64,000 bases of DNA from Agrobacterium tumefaciens. Lineage in GTDB: Bacteria; Pseudomonadota; Alphaproteobacteria; Rhizobiales; Rhizobiaceae. The position numbers and the translations under genes were made by a program. The stretch lies in the NCBI RefSeq assembly GCF_000834635.1, contig NZ_JXQV01000030.1, positions 62,001-126,000 on the forward strand, written 5' to 3'. Positions 35,724 to 46,389 of the stretch are shown piece by piece. The notes under the pieces are model-generated. The model was not told where the DNA came from and did not search any database. It saw nothing but the letters and a program-made list of their open reading frames with translations. Within the stretch, counting starts at the first letter, position 1; each line of letters opens with the position of its first letter.

Positions 35724-37940
35724 ATGCTCAAGAAGAACAAGCTGCTGACCGGGGTGGTTTTTCCCCTGATGTCTTTCGCAATAGCGATTGATCCCGCAAT
35801 CGCGGCATCTTTTGCTGGCGAAAGCGCTGCACACTATACATCCCGTCAGGTCGAACCTGCCACAGTTACGGGTGTGTTGATGGCGCAGGCGGAACCACCA
35901 GCTGAAGAGCTGCCGAAAAAGCGCGCACCAGCGAAAGAGGCCGAGCCAGAGCAGCCCAAGGCTGAGCAGCCAAAGGAAGAAGCGCCGCGCCGCGAGGCTG
36001 CGCCTGAAGCCGAACCAAAGCGCGAAGCCGCGCCCAAGCGTGAAGCGCCACCTGAGCCGGCAGCCGAGGCCGCTCCACCACGTCCTCGCCGCGAAGCTGC
36101 GCCAGAAGCCGGTGCCGAGCCACAGCGCCCACGCCGTGAAGCCAAGCCAGATGCCGCAGCCGAACAGGCTGCACCGGAGCAGCAGCAGGAACGTCCTCGC
36201 CGCGCCAAGCCAGACCAGCAGCCCGCTGCCGAAGGTGAAGCAAAGCCCGAGCGTCCTCGTCGTGATGCAAAGCCTGATGCAGCCGCGCCAGCTGATGCAG
36301 CCCCAGCTGAGGCAGGAGCAGAACAACAGCAGGAGCGTCCTCGTCGCCCGAAAGCTGACCAGCAGCCAGCAGCTGAAGGCGAGCGTCCACGCGCGCCGAA
36401 GGCGGAAGCCCCAGCGGCCAGTGAAGCGACACCCGAATCTGCAACCCCAGGCAAGAAGCCTGCCGCACCAGAGCCCGATGCAAAGGCCGCACCTGTGCCA
36501 AAGGAGCCGCCGACACCCGGCAGAGCGCCTGCGCCAAGTGAACAGCCGAACCCGGCCCCTGGTCAGCAGCCATCTGAGCAGCAACGCCCACCGCGTGCCC
36601 AGAGCGGTGAGCAGCCAGCGATCCCTGTAGCGCCAGCCGCACCACAGGATGGCCAGACCACCGGTCAGGCACCTGCGGGTGAGCCTGTTCCTGCACAGAT
36701 TGCGACGCCTCAGCAGGAAGCCGCTCCATCGACGAAGCAGGAGCTGGACAAGGCTCGCGCCGTTGCCAAGGATCCTTCGAAGTCTGCCGACACGGTTATT
36801 CTCCCTATCGACAAGGGCGCAGCCGTTCTGGATAGCGACAAGGAAGCCGAACGCTCTGGCAACCAGCAGTCACGCGATCAGCGTCGTCAGGAGCGTGAGG
36901 CCGTTCGTGACTTCAAGGTCCCGACATCTGACGCGGAAGCACAGTCCCGTCGTGGTGACAGCAATGCGGCACAGATCGTCATTCAGGCCATCACCTCCAT
37001 GCAGGGTGAGCGCGTAGAACGTCGTCCGGAATATGACCGTCCCGAAGGCGTGCGTGAATGGCAGCCGCGCGATATGCCAAGTGGTGGCCGTGATCGCGAC
37101 ATGGGCGACCGTGTGTTCCTGCAGTATGGCGACCGAGTCGTTGTGCGCGGCGATGATAATGACCGTTTCGTTCGTGATGGCGCCAAGCCATATTACGAGC
37201 GCCTGTCCGAAGGTCGCGTTCGTGAAACTGTCGAGCGTCGGGATGGAAGTCAGGTCGTGACGATCCGCAACCGTTACGGCGATGTCGTCCAGCGTTCGCG
37301 CATCGATGACCGTGGTCGTGAATATGTACTGTTCTATGCGCCTGAGCTCGTAGACCAGCCAGACCGCGAATATGTGTATCGTGACCCGGGTCTGGATCTT
37401 CCACCCATGCGACTGCGGATTCCGGTTGAAGACTACATCATCGACACATCAAGCGAGCCGGACCGCGACTACTATCGCTTCCTAGAGCAGCCACCGGTCG
37501 AGCCTGTAGAGCGCGTCTATTCCATGGATGAAGTGCGTTACTCTGCCCGTATCCGCGACAAGGTGCGCCGTATCGATCTGGATACCATCACCTTCGCAAC
37601 AGGCAGTGCCGAAATTCCGATGAGCCAGGCGCAGTCATTGCGCAAGGTGGCGGATGCCATGAACAAGGTGCTTGAAAAGAACCCCGCCGAGACCTTCCTG
37701 ATTGAAGGTCATACGGATGCTGTGGGCGATGACCAAAGCAACCTCGTTCTGTCTGATGAGCGCGCCGCCTCCGTTGCCAATGTGCTGACCGACGTCTACG
37801 GCATCCCGCCGGAAAACTTCGCAACACAGGGTTACGGCGAACGCTTCCTCAAGGTCCAGACGCTCGGCGCTTCTCAGGAAAACCGCCGCGTAACGATCCG
37901 TCGCATCACGTCGCTGGTGAAGCCTGTCGCTCAGAAGTAA
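35724..37940 (+). CDS. OmpA-family protein with long Pro/Ala/Glu-rich repeat region
   Basis: 738 residues. A signal peptide (about 1-28) is followed by a roughly 290-residue low-complexity region of P, A, E, K, R and Q (about residues 55-345), with a repeated unit Q-Q-Q-E-R-P-R-R then D-Q-Q-P-A-A-E-G-E spaced 48 residues apart. A middle part follows with many Arg/Asp/Tyr pairs. The C-terminal 120 residues are an OmpA-like peptidoglycan-binding domain (FATGSAEIP, IEGHTDAVG, LSDERAASVANVL, GYGERF). It probably tethers the envelope to peptidoglycan. The extended region may span the periplasm. Confidence 0.92.
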   Translation: MLKKNKLLTGVVFPLMSFAIAIDPAIAASFAGESAAHYTSRQVEPATVTGVLMAQAEPPAEELPKKRAPAKEAEPEQPKAEQPKEEAPRREAAPEAEPKREAAPKREAPPEPAAEAAPPRPRREAAPEAGAEPQRPRREAKPDAAAEQAAPEQQQERPRRAKPDQQPAAEGEAKPERPRRDAKPDAAAPADAAPAEAGAEQQQERPRRPKADQQPAAEGERPRAPKAEAPAASEATPESATPGKKPAAPEPDAKAAPVPKEPPTPGRAPAPSEQPNPAPGQQPSEQQRPPRAQSGEQPAIPVAPAAPQDGQTTGQAPAGEPVPAQIATPQQEAAPSTKQELDKARAVAKDPSKSADTVILPIDKGAAVLDSDKEAERSGNQQSRDQRRQEREAVRDFKVPTSDAEAQSRRGDSNAAQIVIQAITSMQGERVERRPEYDRPEGVREWQPRDMPSGGRDRDMGDRVFLQYGDRVVVRGDDNDRFVRDGAKPYYERLSEGRVRETVERRDGSQVVTIRNRYGDVVQRSRIDDRGREYVLFYAPELVDQPDREYVYRDPGLDLPPMRLRIPVEDYIIDTSSEPDRDYYRFLEQPPVEPVERVYSMDEVRYSARIRDKVRRIDLDTITFATGSAEIPMSQAQSLRKVADAMNKVLEKNPAETFLIEGHTDAVGDDQSNLVLSDERAASVANVLTDVYGIPPENFATQGYGERFLKVQTLGASQENRRVTIRRITSLVKPVAQK
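36178..36384 (+). repeat. intragenic direct repeat, 144-bp period
   Basis: Two copies of a unit encoding E-Q-Q-Q-E-R-P-R-R ... D-Q-Q-P-A-A-E-G-E begin near 36178 and 36322, 144 bases (48 codons) apart. Shorter R-P-R-R units are scattered around them. This suggests growth by in-frame duplication or slippage. Confidence 0.7.
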
Positions 37941-37958
37941 TCTGAGCCCGTAAATAGA

Positions 37959-37990
37959 AAAGCCCGGAAACCAAGAGGTTTCCGGGCTTT
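37959..37990. terminator. strong bidirectional terminator
   Basis: AAAGCCCGGAAACC (37959-37972) pairs perfectly with GGTTTCCGGGCTTT (37977-37990) around AAGA, followed by GTTTTTT on the plus strand. It can end the ompA-like transcript and also psuG, which ends at 38012 from the other side. Confidence 0.9.
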
Positions 37991-38011
37991 GTTTTTTCAA
38001 GTTCTGACGAC

Positions 38012-38935
38012 TTAAGAAAGCGCTACAGCGATCTCTGCGGCCAGACGGGCATTGTTGCGCACCAGTGCGATATTGGTGTCCAGGCTGCGGCCTTCGGTGA
38101 TCTCGAAGATTTTCGAAAGCAGATAAGGAGTAACGGACTTTCCAGCGATCTCGTCTTCCTCTGCGTGGGAAAGGGCGCGGGTGATGTAGATCTCCATCTC
38201 CTCGCGGGAAATTTCGTCCTCTTCCGGCACGGGGTTGGCAACGAGCATGCCGCCATCGATGCCGAGCTGTTCGCGCGTTGTCTGGAAGTTGGCGATAGCA
38301 GCCGGGCTGTTCAGCGAGAGCGGGCTTTTAAGGCCAGAAGCCCTCGACCAGAATGCCGGAAACTCCGTCGATCCGAAGGTCACGACAGGAACGCCATTCG
38401 TTTCCAACACCTCAAGCGTCTTTGGAATGTCGAGGATTGCCTTGGCACCGGCGCAAACAACGATAACGCCGGTTCGTGCCAGTTCGGTCAGGTCAGCGGA
38501 GATATCGAAGCTTGTCTCAGCACCGCGATGTACGCCGCCAATGCCGCCGGTTGCGAAGACCTTGATGCCTGCGTGTTCAGCGGCAATCATGGTGGCGGCA
38601 ACAGTCGTTGCGCCTGTGCGACGCTCGGCGATGGCGAAAGCGATATCGGCACGCGATACTTTCATCGCATCCGTTGTCTTTGCGAGCGCTTCGAGCTCTT
38701 CTTTTTCGAGCCCGATATGCAAAGTGCCGTGAATGACGGCGATGGTTGCCGGAATGGCGCCCTGATCGCGGATGATCTGTTCCACGCTTTCAGCCATCTG
38801 GATATTGCCGGGATAAGGCATTCCGTGGGTGATGATGGTTGATTCGAGGGCGACAATAGGCGCGCCGCGCTGCTTGGCGGCGGCAACCTCAGTCGAATAA
38901 GCGATGGGCAAAAGCGGGGGAATGGATTTTGTCAT
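38012..38935 (-). CDS. psuG: pseudouridine-5'-phosphate glycosidase
   Basis: 307 residues. It cleaves pseudouridine 5'-phosphate to uracil and ribose 5-phosphate. Family motifs are visible: A-L-E-S-T-I-I-T-H-G-M-P-Y-P-G-N near residue 28, TGGIGGVHRGAETSFDISADL, and LVANPVPEEDEI late. It lies 30 bases after the kinase gene on the same strand; together they form the pseudouridine salvage pathway. Confidence 0.95.
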   Translation of the reverse strand: MTKSIPPLLPIAYSTEVAAAKQRGAPIVALESTIITHGMPYPGNIQMAESVEQIIRDQGAIPATIAVIHGTLHIGLEKEELEALAKTTDAMKVSRADIAFAIAERRTGATTVAATMIAAEHAGIKVFATGGIGGVHRGAETSFDISADLTELARTGVIVVCAGAKAILDIPKTLEVLETNGVPVVTFGSTEFPAFWSRASGLKSPLSLNSPAAIANFQTTREQLGIDGGMLVANPVPEEDEISREEMEIYITRALSHAEEDEIAGKSVTPYLLSKIFEITEGRSLDTNIALVRNNARLAAEIAVALS

Positions 38936-38965
38936 TGGTTCTTCCGATCTATTTCAACGGTCTGT

Positions 38966-39904
38966 TCATACCATTTCAGCCGGTGGCACAAGGGCCAGCA
39001 TGGCATCGAGCGTGTTCTGATTTAATTCCGGGGCTGTTGCGCTAGGGGATTGCACGGTGATGGCCGCAGCCGCAGCACCCCAGCGCAGCGCCTGTGATGG
39101 TGGGTGCCCCTGCCTGATGGCGGCTAGATAACCCGAGGCCATCGCATCTCCCGCACCGGTGACATCTAGTACTGAGGTAATAAGAGGTGGGTGCAGAATG
39201 GCCGTTTCCCTTTCGTTGAAACCCACGACGTGCCGCGCACCGCTGGTGATGACGCCGCCGCGAAGGCCGAGCGATTTCAAAAGTTCCGGCCATTCTCGCA
39301 CATCGTCCACATCAGCGCCGGTCAATGCCCGCGCCTCTGCCTCATTCATAAAGAGAATGTCGATATCGGGCAAAGCGGGCTTCAGCTTCACAACCTTCGC
39401 AGGCGATATGGCGATGGCCGCGAGAGGCTTCTCACAGACACGCGCAGCCACGCTCAAAGCCAGCAAAGTGGCTTCCGGCAGGTTGGCATCGCAAAGAATC
39501 GCATCGCTTGCCATGATGGCCTCGCGCACGGCCCGCACCCGTAGGCGTCGCGGGGTGAAAAGCGTGTAGAGCTCCATATCTGCAATAGCGATAACAAGAT
39601 TTCCATCGCGCTCAAGGATGGCCGTGTAGCTTGGAGTACTGCGATCAAGAAACGTGAACGGCGTATCTTCGACGCCAGCGTCTCTTGCCGCCGCGGCGAC
39701 TGTCTCGCCATTCGCATCGCCACCCCGCGGCGCGATGATCCTGACCTGGAACCCGAGGCGCGACAGGTTGCGGGCTGCATTGAAACCGCCGCCGCCAGCC
39801 TCCTCCATCCATGCGCCGGGGTTGCTGGCTCCGACCACGGTTTCCGTCTGGATCATCCCTCGACGGTCAATATGTGCGCCGCCGAGAACGAGTAATTTAT
39901 TCAC
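38966..39904 (-). CDS. psuK: PfkB-family sugar kinase, probably pseudouridine kinase
   Basis: 312 residues from GTG 39904. A ribokinase/PfkB fold: N-terminal G-G-A-H-I-D-R-R-G, G-G-G-F-N-A-A-R-N-L-S-R-L-G, and the catalytic D-V-T-G-A-G-D-A-M-A-S-G. The position just upstream of psuG supports pseudouridine kinase. Other nucleoside or sugar substrates are possible. Confidence 0.88.
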   Translation of the reverse strand: MNKLLVLGGAHIDRRGMIQTETVVGASNPGAWMEEAGGGGFNAARNLSRLGFQVRIIAPRGGDANGETVAAAARDAGVEDTPFTFLDRSTPSYTAILERDGNLVIAIADMELYTLFTPRRLRVRAVREAIMASDAILCDANLPEATLLALSVAARVCEKPLAAIAISPAKVVKLKPALPDIDILFMNEAEARALTGADVDDVREWPELLKSLGLRGGVITSGARHVVGFNERETAILHPPLITSVLDVTGAGDAMASGYLAAIRQGHPPSQALRWGAAAAAITVQSPSATAPELNQNTLDAMLALVPPAEMV

Positions 39905-40075
39905 TGCCGTTTTTCCCCATGTCAGCCGTCAAATGCATATCGATTCGGTTTTTGAGAGCCTTAGAAACCACGATGCAAGGTAATGTTTTTCCACAGCTTG
40001 AAAACAAAAACAAATGTAGAACAAAGGACTTATCCATATTTGATTTCAATATGATGATGCCCCATTGCGGGATGA

Positions 40076-40090
40076 GAACAAATAAAGTAC
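40076..40090. promoter_or_regulatory. putative LexA (SOS) box upstream of recA
   Basis: GAAC-AAATAAA-GTAC matches the alphaproteobacterial SOS box GAAC-N7-GAAC at seven of eight fixed bases. It lies 61 bases before the recA start. LexA repression of recA is established in Rhizobium and Agrobacterium relatives; this site is inferred from the match. Confidence 0.7.
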
Positions 40091-40151
40091 AAAACGGCCA
40101 TCGAGAGCTTCATTGCCTGTGCGGCTTCAATAACCTAAAGGTGGTTTCCAG

Positions 40152-41240
40152 ATGGCACAAAATTCTTTGCGTCTTGTAGAGGACAAAGCAGTGGATAAAA
40201 GCAAGGCACTGGAGGCGGCGCTTTCCCAGATCGAACGTTCGTTCGGCAAGGGATCGATTATGAAGCTCGGTTCCAATGAAAGTATCGTCGAGGTCGAGAC
40301 CGTTTCCACAGGTTCGCTCAGCCTTGATGTGGCGCTTGGTATTGGTGGTCTGCCAAAGGGCCGTATCATCGAAATTTACGGGCCGGAAAGCTCGGGTAAG
40401 ACGACGCTCGCTTTGCAGACAATTGCAGAAGCGCAGAAAAAGGGCGGAATTTGCGCCTTTGTGGATGCCGAGCATGCGCTCGATCCGGTCTATGCCCGCA
40501 AGCTCGGTGTCGATCTCCACAACTTGCTGATTTCTCAGCCCGATACGGGTGAGCAGGCGCTTGAAATTACCGATACGCTGGTGCGTTCCGGCGCGGTCGA
40601 CGTGCTTGTCATCGACTCCGTTGCTGCGCTAACGCCGCGTGCGGAAATTGAAGGCGAAATGGGCGACAGCCTTCCCGGTCTTCAGGCTCGTTTGATGAGC
40701 CAGGCGCTGCGCAAGCTGACCGCCTCGATTTCGAAGTCGAAGACCATGGTCATCTTCATCAACCAGATCCGCATGAAGATCGGCATTTCCTACGGTTCAC
40801 CTGAGGTGACCACTGGCGGTAATGCGTTGAAGTTCTACGCATCCGTGCGTCTCGACATTCGTCGCATTGGCGCCGTCAAGGACCGCGAAGAGGTTGTGGG
40901 CAACCAGACCCGCGTTAAGGTCGTCAAGAACAAGATGGCGCCTCCCTTCAAGCAGGTCGAATTCGACATTATGTATGGCGAAGGCGTTTCCAAGACGGGC
41001 GAGCTTGTCGATCTGGGCGTGAAGGCTGGTCTGGTCGAAAAGGCCGGTGCATGGTTCTCCTACAAGAGCCAGCGTCTGGGGCAGGGGCGTGAAAACGCAA
41101 AGACGTTCCTCAAGGAAAACCCCGCCGTGGCCGAAGAGATCGAACTGGCGTTGCGCCAGAATGCTGGTCTCATCGCTGAAAAGTTCCTCCAGAACGGTGG
41201 ACCTGAAGCGGATGCTGACGGGGTTGATCCCGACGCATGA
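40152..41240 (+). CDS. recA: recombinase RecA
   Basis: 362 residues. It forms the filament that pairs homologous DNA and triggers LexA cleavage. Family motifs: the P-loop G-P-E-S-S-G-K-T-T, the [17 protein letters not shown] segment, the [19 protein letters not shown] motif with the loop 1 region, and [20 protein letters not shown] (loop 2). Terminated by a strong hairpin at 41290. The promoter has an SOS box. Confidence 0.99.
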   Translation: MAQNSLRLVEDKAVDKSKALEAALSQIERSFGKGSIMKLGSNESIVEVETVSTGSLSLDVALGIGGLPKGRIIEIYGPESSGKTTLALQTIAEAQKKGGICAFVDAEHALDPVYARKLGVDLHNLLISQPDTGEQALEITDTLVRSGAVDVLVIDSVAALTPRAEIEGEMGDSLPGLQARLMSQALRKLTASISKSKTMVIFINQIRMKIGISYGSPEVTTGGNALKFYASVRLDIRRIGAVKDREEVVGNQTRVKVVKNKMAPPFKQVEFDIMYGEGVSKTGELVDLGVKAGLVEKAGAWFSYKSQRLGQGRENAKTFLKENPAVAEEIELALRQNAGLIAEKFLQNGGPEADADGVDPDA

Positions 41241-41289
41241 TGCGCTTTGCCGGACAGAATTTTCGGCAATATTCTGATGTTTGAAGATC

Positions 41290-41320
41290 AAAGGTCGTGC
41301 GATTGTGTCGCACGGCCTTT
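41290..41320 (+). terminator. recA terminator
   Basis: AAAGGTCGTGCGA (41290-41302) pairs with TCGCACGGCCTTT (41308-41320) around TTGTG, with one G-U pair. It lies 50 bases after the recA stop and is followed by ATTTGTG. Confidence 0.85.
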
Positions 41321-41431
41321 ATTTGTGCTGTGTCCTTGCCCTGTTTGGCTGGACAGGCCGTGTGGCGGACGATAAAAGCCAGTGTTTTTTATGCTATGGC
41401 CGCGGGATCGCGTGGAAATGAAGGACTTCTG

Positions 41432-44095
41432 ATGAGCGGTGTAAATGAAATCCGGTCGACCTTCCTCGACTACTTCAAGAAGAACGGTCACGAGATCGTG
41501 CCATCCAGCCCGCTTGTGCCGCGCAATGACCCGACATTGATGTTTACCAATGCAGGCATGGTTCAGTTCAAGAATGTCTTTACCGGATTGGAAAGTCGTC
41601 CCTATTCCACGGCAGCATCATCGCAGAAATGCGTTCGCGCCGGCGGCAAGCATAACGATCTTGATAATGTCGGCTACACCGCCCGCCATCACACCTTCTT
41701 TGAAATGCTCGGCAACTTCTCCTTTGGTGACTATTTCAAGGAAGAGGCGATTACGCACGCCTGGAACCTGATCACCAAGGAATTTGGGATCGACAAGAAC
41801 CGCCTGCTGGTCACGGTCTATCATACCGACGACGAAGCTTTTGATCTGTGGAAGAAGATTGCCGGTTTCTCCGATGATCGCATCATCCGCATTCCCACAA
41901 GCGATAACTTCTGGGCGATGGGTGATACCGGTCCTTGCGGTCCCTGCTCGGAAATCTTCTATGACCACGGCGATCATATCTGGGGTGGCCCTCCCGGTTC
42001 TGCAGATGAAGACGGCGATCGTTTCATCGAGATCTGGAATCTCGTCTTCATGCAGTATGAGCAGGTAACGAAGGAAGAGCGCATCAGCCTGCCGCGTCCG
42101 TCCATCGACACCGGCATGGGTCTTGAGCGCATTTCTGCGCTTCTTCAGGGCAAGCACGACAATTACGATACGGATCTGTTCAAGGCTCTGATTGCCGCAT
42201 CGGTTGAGGCCACGGGCGTTCCGGCGGAAGGCGATAACCGCGCCAGCCACCGCATCATTGCCGATCATCTTCGCTCGACGGCCTTCCTGATTGCCGATGG
42301 CGTCCTGCCGTCGAATGAAGGTCGCGGCTATGTGCTGCGCCGCATCATGCGTCGCGCTATGCGCCATGCCGAATTGCTTGGCTCACGCGAGCCGTTGATC
42401 TGGAAACTGTTGCCCGCGCTCGTTCAGCAGATGGGCCGCGCCTATCCTGAGTTGGTTCGCGCCGAGGCGCTGATTTCCGAAACGCTGAAGCTGGAAGAAA
42501 CCCGGTTCCGCAAGACGCTGGAACGCGGCCTCTCGCTACTGTCTGATGCAACATCAACCTTGAATAAGGGCGATATGCTGGATGGCGAAACGGCCTTCAA
42601 GCTTTACGACACCTATGGCTTCCCGCTCGATTTGACACAGGATGCGCTGCGCGCGCGTGAAATCGGCGTGGATGTATCAGGCTTTACCGGCGCTATGGAG
42701 CGCCAGAGGGCTGAGGCACGTTCGCACTGGACGGGCTCCGGCGACAAGGCGACCGAAACCGTCTGGTTCGAGCTCAAGGAAAAGCATGGCGCGACCGAGT
42801 TCCTCGGTTACGACACCGAGACCGCAGAAGGTGTCGTCCTGGCCATCGTCAAGGATGGCAAGTCGGTGGAAAGTGCTGCCGAGGGTGAGACCGTTCAGAT
42901 CGTCGTCAACCAGACACCGTTCTACGGTGAGTCCGGCGGCCAGATGGGCGATACCGGCATCATCTCGTCCGACGATGGCGCGTTCTCCGTTTCTGATACG
43001 CACAAGAAAGGCGAGGGCCTGTTTGCGCATATCGGTTCCGTTTCCAAGGGCGGGATCAAGGTTGGTGATGAAGTGCAACTGACTGTCGATCACGACAGAC
43101 GGTCGCGCCTGCGCGCCAACCATTCGGCCACGCACCTTTTGCACGAAGCTTTGCGCGAGGTTCTTGGCACCCATGTGGCTCAGAAGGGCTCGCTGGTTGC
43201 GCCAGAACGCCTGCGTTTCGACGTCTCTCATCCCAAGCCCATGTCGGCTGAAGAGTTGAAGATTGTCGAAGACATGGCCAATGAAATCATTCTGCAGAAC
43301 TCACCTGTCGTCACGCGCTTGATGAGCGTTGACGATGCCATTGCCGAAGGCGCTATGGCGCTGTTCGGTGAAAAATACGGTGATGAAGTGCGCGTCGTCT
43401 CGATGGGCACTGGCATCCATGGTGCCAAGGCAAACCGCCCATATTCCGTCGAGCTTTGCGGCGGCACTCACGTCTCCGCAACCGGCCAGATCGGTCTGGT
43501 GCGTGTGCTGGGCGAAAGCGCAGTGGGTGCAGGTGTGCGCCGCATCGAAGCGGTCACCGGTCCTGGCGCTCTGGCTTATCTTGCCGAGCAGGATGAGCGT
43601 GTGAAGGCTCTGGCCTCATCATTGAAGGTTCAGCCTTCCGAATTGCTGGCGCGCGTTGAAAGCCTTGTCGATGAGCGTAAGAAGATGGAGCGTGAGCTGA
43701 ATGACGCCCGTCGCAAGCTCGCAATGGGTGGCGGCTCCTCTGAAGGCTCTGCTGGTGACGTGAAGGATATCTGTGGCGTCAAGTTCCTGGCCAAGACCCT
43801 GTCCGGCATTGACGCGAAGGATCTGAAGAGCCTTGCTGACGAAGCCAAGTCTGGTCTCAGCTCCGGCGTCGTCCTGCTGATTGCCGTCTCCGAAGACGGC
43901 AAGGCCAGCGCTGTCGCAGCCGTGACCGAAGACCTGACAGCGCGCTTCAGCGCGGTTGACCTCGTTCGCACAGCCTCCGCTGCACTCGGCGGCAAGGGCG
44001 GCGGCGGTCGTCCAGACATGGCTCAGGCCGGTGGCCCGGATGGTGACAAGGCAGATGCGGCGATTGAAGCTGTATCAGCGTCTCTGGCTGGCTGA
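41432..44095 (+). CDS. alaS: alanine-tRNA ligase
   Basis: 887 residues from ATG 41432 (an AAGGA site lies 8 bases before). It charges tRNA-Ala and edits mischarged Ser/Gly. Motifs: [20 protein letters not shown] at the start, [13 protein letters not shown], the editing-site H-S-A-T-H-L-L-H, and [10 protein letters not shown], which binds zinc. An upstream open extension of 45 codons overlaps the recA terminator and is not part of the protein. Confidence 0.98.
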   Translation: MSGVNEIRSTFLDYFKKNGHEIVPSSPLVPRNDPTLMFTNAGMVQFKNVFTGLESRPYSTAASSQKCVRAGGKHNDLDNVGYTARHHTFFEMLGNFSFGDYFKEEAITHAWNLITKEFGIDKNRLLVTVYHTDDEAFDLWKKIAGFSDDRIIRIPTSDNFWAMGDTGPCGPCSEIFYDHGDHIWGGPPGSADEDGDRFIEIWNLVFMQYEQVTKEERISLPRPSIDTGMGLERISALLQGKHDNYDTDLFKALIAASVEATGVPAEGDNRASHRIIADHLRSTAFLIADGVLPSNEGRGYVLRRIMRRAMRHAELLGSREPLIWKLLPALVQQMGRAYPELVRAEALISETLKLEETRFRKTLERGLSLLSDATSTLNKGDMLDGETAFKLYDTYGFPLDLTQDALRAREIGVDVSGFTGAMERQRAEARSHWTGSGDKATETVWFELKEKHGATEFLGYDTETAEGVVLAIVKDGKSVESAAEGETVQIVVNQTPFYGESGGQMGDTGIISSDDGAFSVSDTHKKGEGLFAHIGSVSKGGIKVGDEVQLTVDHDRRSRLRANHSATHLLHEALREVLGTHVAQKGSLVAPERLRFDVSHPKPMSAEELKIVEDMANEIILQNSPVVTRLMSVDDAIAEGAMALFGEKYGDEVRVVSMGTGIHGAKANRPYSVELCGGTHVSATGQIGLVRVLGESAVGAGVRRIEAVTGPGALAYLAEQDERVKALASSLKVQPSELLARVESLVDERKKMERELNDARRKLAMGGGSSEGSAGDVKDICGVKFLAKTLSGIDAKDLKSLADEAKSGLSSGVVLLIAVSEDGKASAVAAVTEDLTARFSAVDLVRTASAALGGKGGGGRPDMAQAGGPDGDKADAAIEAVSASLAG

Positions 44096-44149
44096 GTAAA
44101 GTGGTTCTCTGACACCTCGGAAACGAGTGGCAAGATCGAATGTGGTTAG

Positions 44150-44172
44150 ACCCTCGGGACAAGCCCGAGGGT
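44150..44172. terminator. hairpin downstream of alaS
   Basis: ACCCTCGGG (44150-44158) pairs with CCCGAGGGT (44164-44172) around a 5-base loop. It lies between the convergent alaS and GST genes. Palindromes of this type also recur as dispersed elements in rhizobial genomes. Confidence 0.5.
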
Positions 44173-44231
44173 GAGGAAGGGAGGTAAGACTTGCGTCTTA
44201 GCTCCCCCATTTCTCTTTAAATGTCGGCGGT

Positions 44232-44858
44232 TCAGCCAGCCGCTTGCTGTGCCTTCAGTGCATCGTCATCCATCTGCGTTGCTCGCTTGTAGGCTTCACG
44301 CTCTTTCAGATTGGCGGTATAATCCACGAAGCGCTGACGTTTCTCGATCGTCCCGAATTGCATCCCCCAGCTAAGTTGTGAGCCGATATAGACGTCGGCG
44401 GCGGTGAACTTATCACCTGCAATATAGCGGTTGGCTTCAAGCGCCTTTTCGATTGTATCCATGACATCGCTATAGGCACCGCAACCCGCCATGCGCTGCT
44501 TGTCTGGCCCGATTTCAAAACCCATGGATTTCGTGGTCACAGACATTTCCAGCGGACCTGCCGCATAGAAAAACCAGCGATAATATGTGCCGCGTTCCGC
44601 GATAGGCGGAGCAAGGTTTGCCTGCGGAAATGCATCCGCGAGATAGGCGCAGATCGCCGCAGTTTCGGTAATCACTGTGTTTCCATGCTTGATGGCCGGA
44701 ACCTTGCCCATCGGGTTGATGGCCTTGTAGGCATCCGATTTCATCGCGCCTGCATAATCCAGATATTCGGTGTTGTATGTCGCGCCAACTTCTTCCAGCA
44801 TCCAGCGCACGATGCGCCCGCGAGACATGGGGTTGGTGTAGAGTGTGAGGTCGCTCAT
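44232..44858 (-). CDS. glutathione S-transferase family protein
   Basis: 208 residues. N-terminal thioredoxin-like GST domain (Y-T-N-P-M-S-R-G-R-I-V-R-W-M-L-E-E-V-G, then I-N-P-M-G-K-V-P-A and T-E-T-A-A-I-C-A-Y-L) and an all-helical C-terminal domain (DKFTAADVYIGSQLSWGM). It conjugates glutathione to electrophiles or serves as a reductase; substrate unknown. Confidence 0.94.
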   Translation of the reverse strand: MSDLTLYTNPMSRGRIVRWMLEEVGATYNTEYLDYAGAMKSDAYKAINPMGKVPAIKHGNTVITETAAICAYLADAFPQANLAPPIAERGTYYRWFFYAAGPLEMSVTTKSMGFEIGPDKQRMAGCGAYSDVMDTIEKALEANRYIAGDKFTAADVYIGSQLSWGMQFGTIEKRQRFVDYTANLKEREAYKRATQMDDDALKAQQAAG

Positions 44859-44915
44859 GGTGTCTTCTCCCTATTCGACGTTGATGCGGCTTGGCATCTT
44901 TCTAACTCAAAAGAA

Positions 44916-44937
44916 AACCCGGCGCAGTGGCCGGGTT
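44916..44937 (-). terminator. icd terminator
   Basis: AACCCGGC (44916-44923) pairs with GCCGGGTT (44930-44937) around a 6-base loop. On the minus strand TTCTTTT follows. It lies about 30 bases after the icd stop. Confidence 0.75.
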
Positions 44938-44965
44938 CTCAGTGTCAGTGTCTGTGCAAGGCCAA

Positions 44966-46180
44966 TTAGGCAGCCATGGCCAGCTTGAGGTTTTCGTCGA
45001 CCTTGTCGAGGAAAGCCGTTGTGGAAAGCCAAGGCTGATCTGGGCCGATGAGCAGCGCCAGATCCTTTGTCATGTAACCGGCTTCGACAGTATCGACGCA
45101 GACGGTTTCCAGCGTTGCAGCAAACTTTGCCAGTTCGGCATTGTCATCCAGCTTGGCGCGGTGAGCGAGACCACGGCTCCATGCGAAGATCGACGCGATG
45201 GAGTTGGTCGAGGTTTCCTGACCCTTCTGGTGCTGGCGGTAGTGACGGGTCACTGTGCCGTGAGCAGCTTCGGCTTCAACCGTGCGGCCATCTGGCGACA
45301 GGAGAACCGAGGTCATGAGGCCGAGAGAGCCGAAGCCCTGAGCAACCGTGTCGGACTGAACGTCGCCGTCGTAGTTCTTGCACGCCCAGACATAACCGCC
45401 GGACCACTTGAGCGCGGATGCGACCATGTCGTCGATGAGGCGGTGCTCATAGGTGATGCCGACTTCAGCGAACTTCGCCTTGAATTCAACCTGATAGATT
45501 TCTTCGAAGATATCCTTGAAGCGGCCGTCATAGGCCTTGAGGATGGTGTTCTTCGTGGACAGGTAAACAGGCCACTTGCGCATCAGGCCGTAGTTCATGG
45601 ATGCGCGTGCGAATTCGCGGATCGACTCATCCAGGTTGTACATGGCCATGGCCACGCCAGCGCTTGGCGCATCGAAAACGTCTTTTTCAATAACCTGGCC
45701 GTCTTCACCAACGAACTTGATCGTCAGCTTGCCCTTACCTGGGAATTTGAAGTCAGTTGCCTTGTACTGGTCGCCGAAAGCGTGACGGCCAACAACGATT
45801 GGCTTTGTCCAGCCTGGAACGAGGCGCGGCACGTTCTTGCAGATGATGGGCTCGCGGAAAATAACGCCGCCCAGAATGTTGCGGATCGTGCCGTTCGGGC
45901 TCTTCCACATCTGCTTGAGGTTGAATTCCTTGACGCGATCTTCGTCTGGCGTGATCGTTGCGCACTTGATGCCAACGCCGTGCTTCTTGATGGCGTGAGC
46001 AGCATCAATCGTTACCTGGTCGTTGGTAGCATCGCGGTTTTCAACCGAAAGATCGTAGTATTCGATGTCGAGATCGAGGTACGGCAGGATCAGCTTGTCC
46101 TTGATGAGCTGCCAGATGATACGGGTCATTTCGTCGCCGTCTAGATCGACGACCGGATTGGCTACCTTGATCTTTGTCAT
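44966..46180 (-). CDS. icd: NADP-dependent isocitrate dehydrogenase
   Basis: 404 residues from ATG 46180 with a GAGGAA site before it. It oxidises isocitrate to 2-oxoglutarate in the TCA cycle. It is of the eukaryote-like dimeric class ([20 protein letters not shown] at the start). The segments [19 protein letters not shown] and the acidic ligands in R-L-I-D-D-M-V-A match. The 129-base upstream extension of the frame is not part of it. Confidence 0.97.
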   Translation of the reverse strand: MTKIKVANPVVDLDGDEMTRIIWQLIKDKLILPYLDLDIEYYDLSVENRDATNDQVTIDAAHAIKKHGVGIKCATITPDEDRVKEFNLKQMWKSPNGTIRNILGGVIFREPIICKNVPRLVPGWTKPIVVGRHAFGDQYKATDFKFPGKGKLTIKFVGEDGQVIEKDVFDAPSAGVAMAMYNLDESIREFARASMNYGLMRKWPVYLSTKNTILKAYDGRFKDIFEEIYQVEFKAKFAEVGITYEHRLIDDMVASALKWSGGYVWACKNYDGDVQSDTVAQGFGSLGLMTSVLLSPDGRTVEAEAAHGTVTRHYRQHQKGQETSTNSIASIFAWSRGLAHRAKLDDNAELAKFAATLETVCVDTVEAGYMTKDLALLIGPDQPWLSTTAFLDKVDENLKLAMAA

Positions 46181-46389
46181 ATATTCCTCACCTTCGAGAA
46201 TGATGCGCCGGGAGGGCGCGATATTCAAAAAATATCCCGTGGCGCTATAGCATCGCGAGCGTCGAAGGCAAAGCCATATGCATGCCTTTTTTGGGTGTGA
46301 GACAACCAAAACGCGTTGCTAAAAGTCGCGGGCGATTTAAAGTCTGCCGATTCGCTTACGTCGGGTAAGCCTTGCTCCAGGACATCATC

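Noticed and set aside
35634..36729. three long minus-strand frames in the repeat region of the OmpA-like gene
   Set aside because: They are artefacts of the GC-rich low-complexity sequence: translations are Ala/Arg/Leu/Trp-rich without domains.
44927..46144. 405-codon plus-strand frame over icd
   Set aside because: Antisense to the conserved icd gene. Codon composition gives the open frame by chance.
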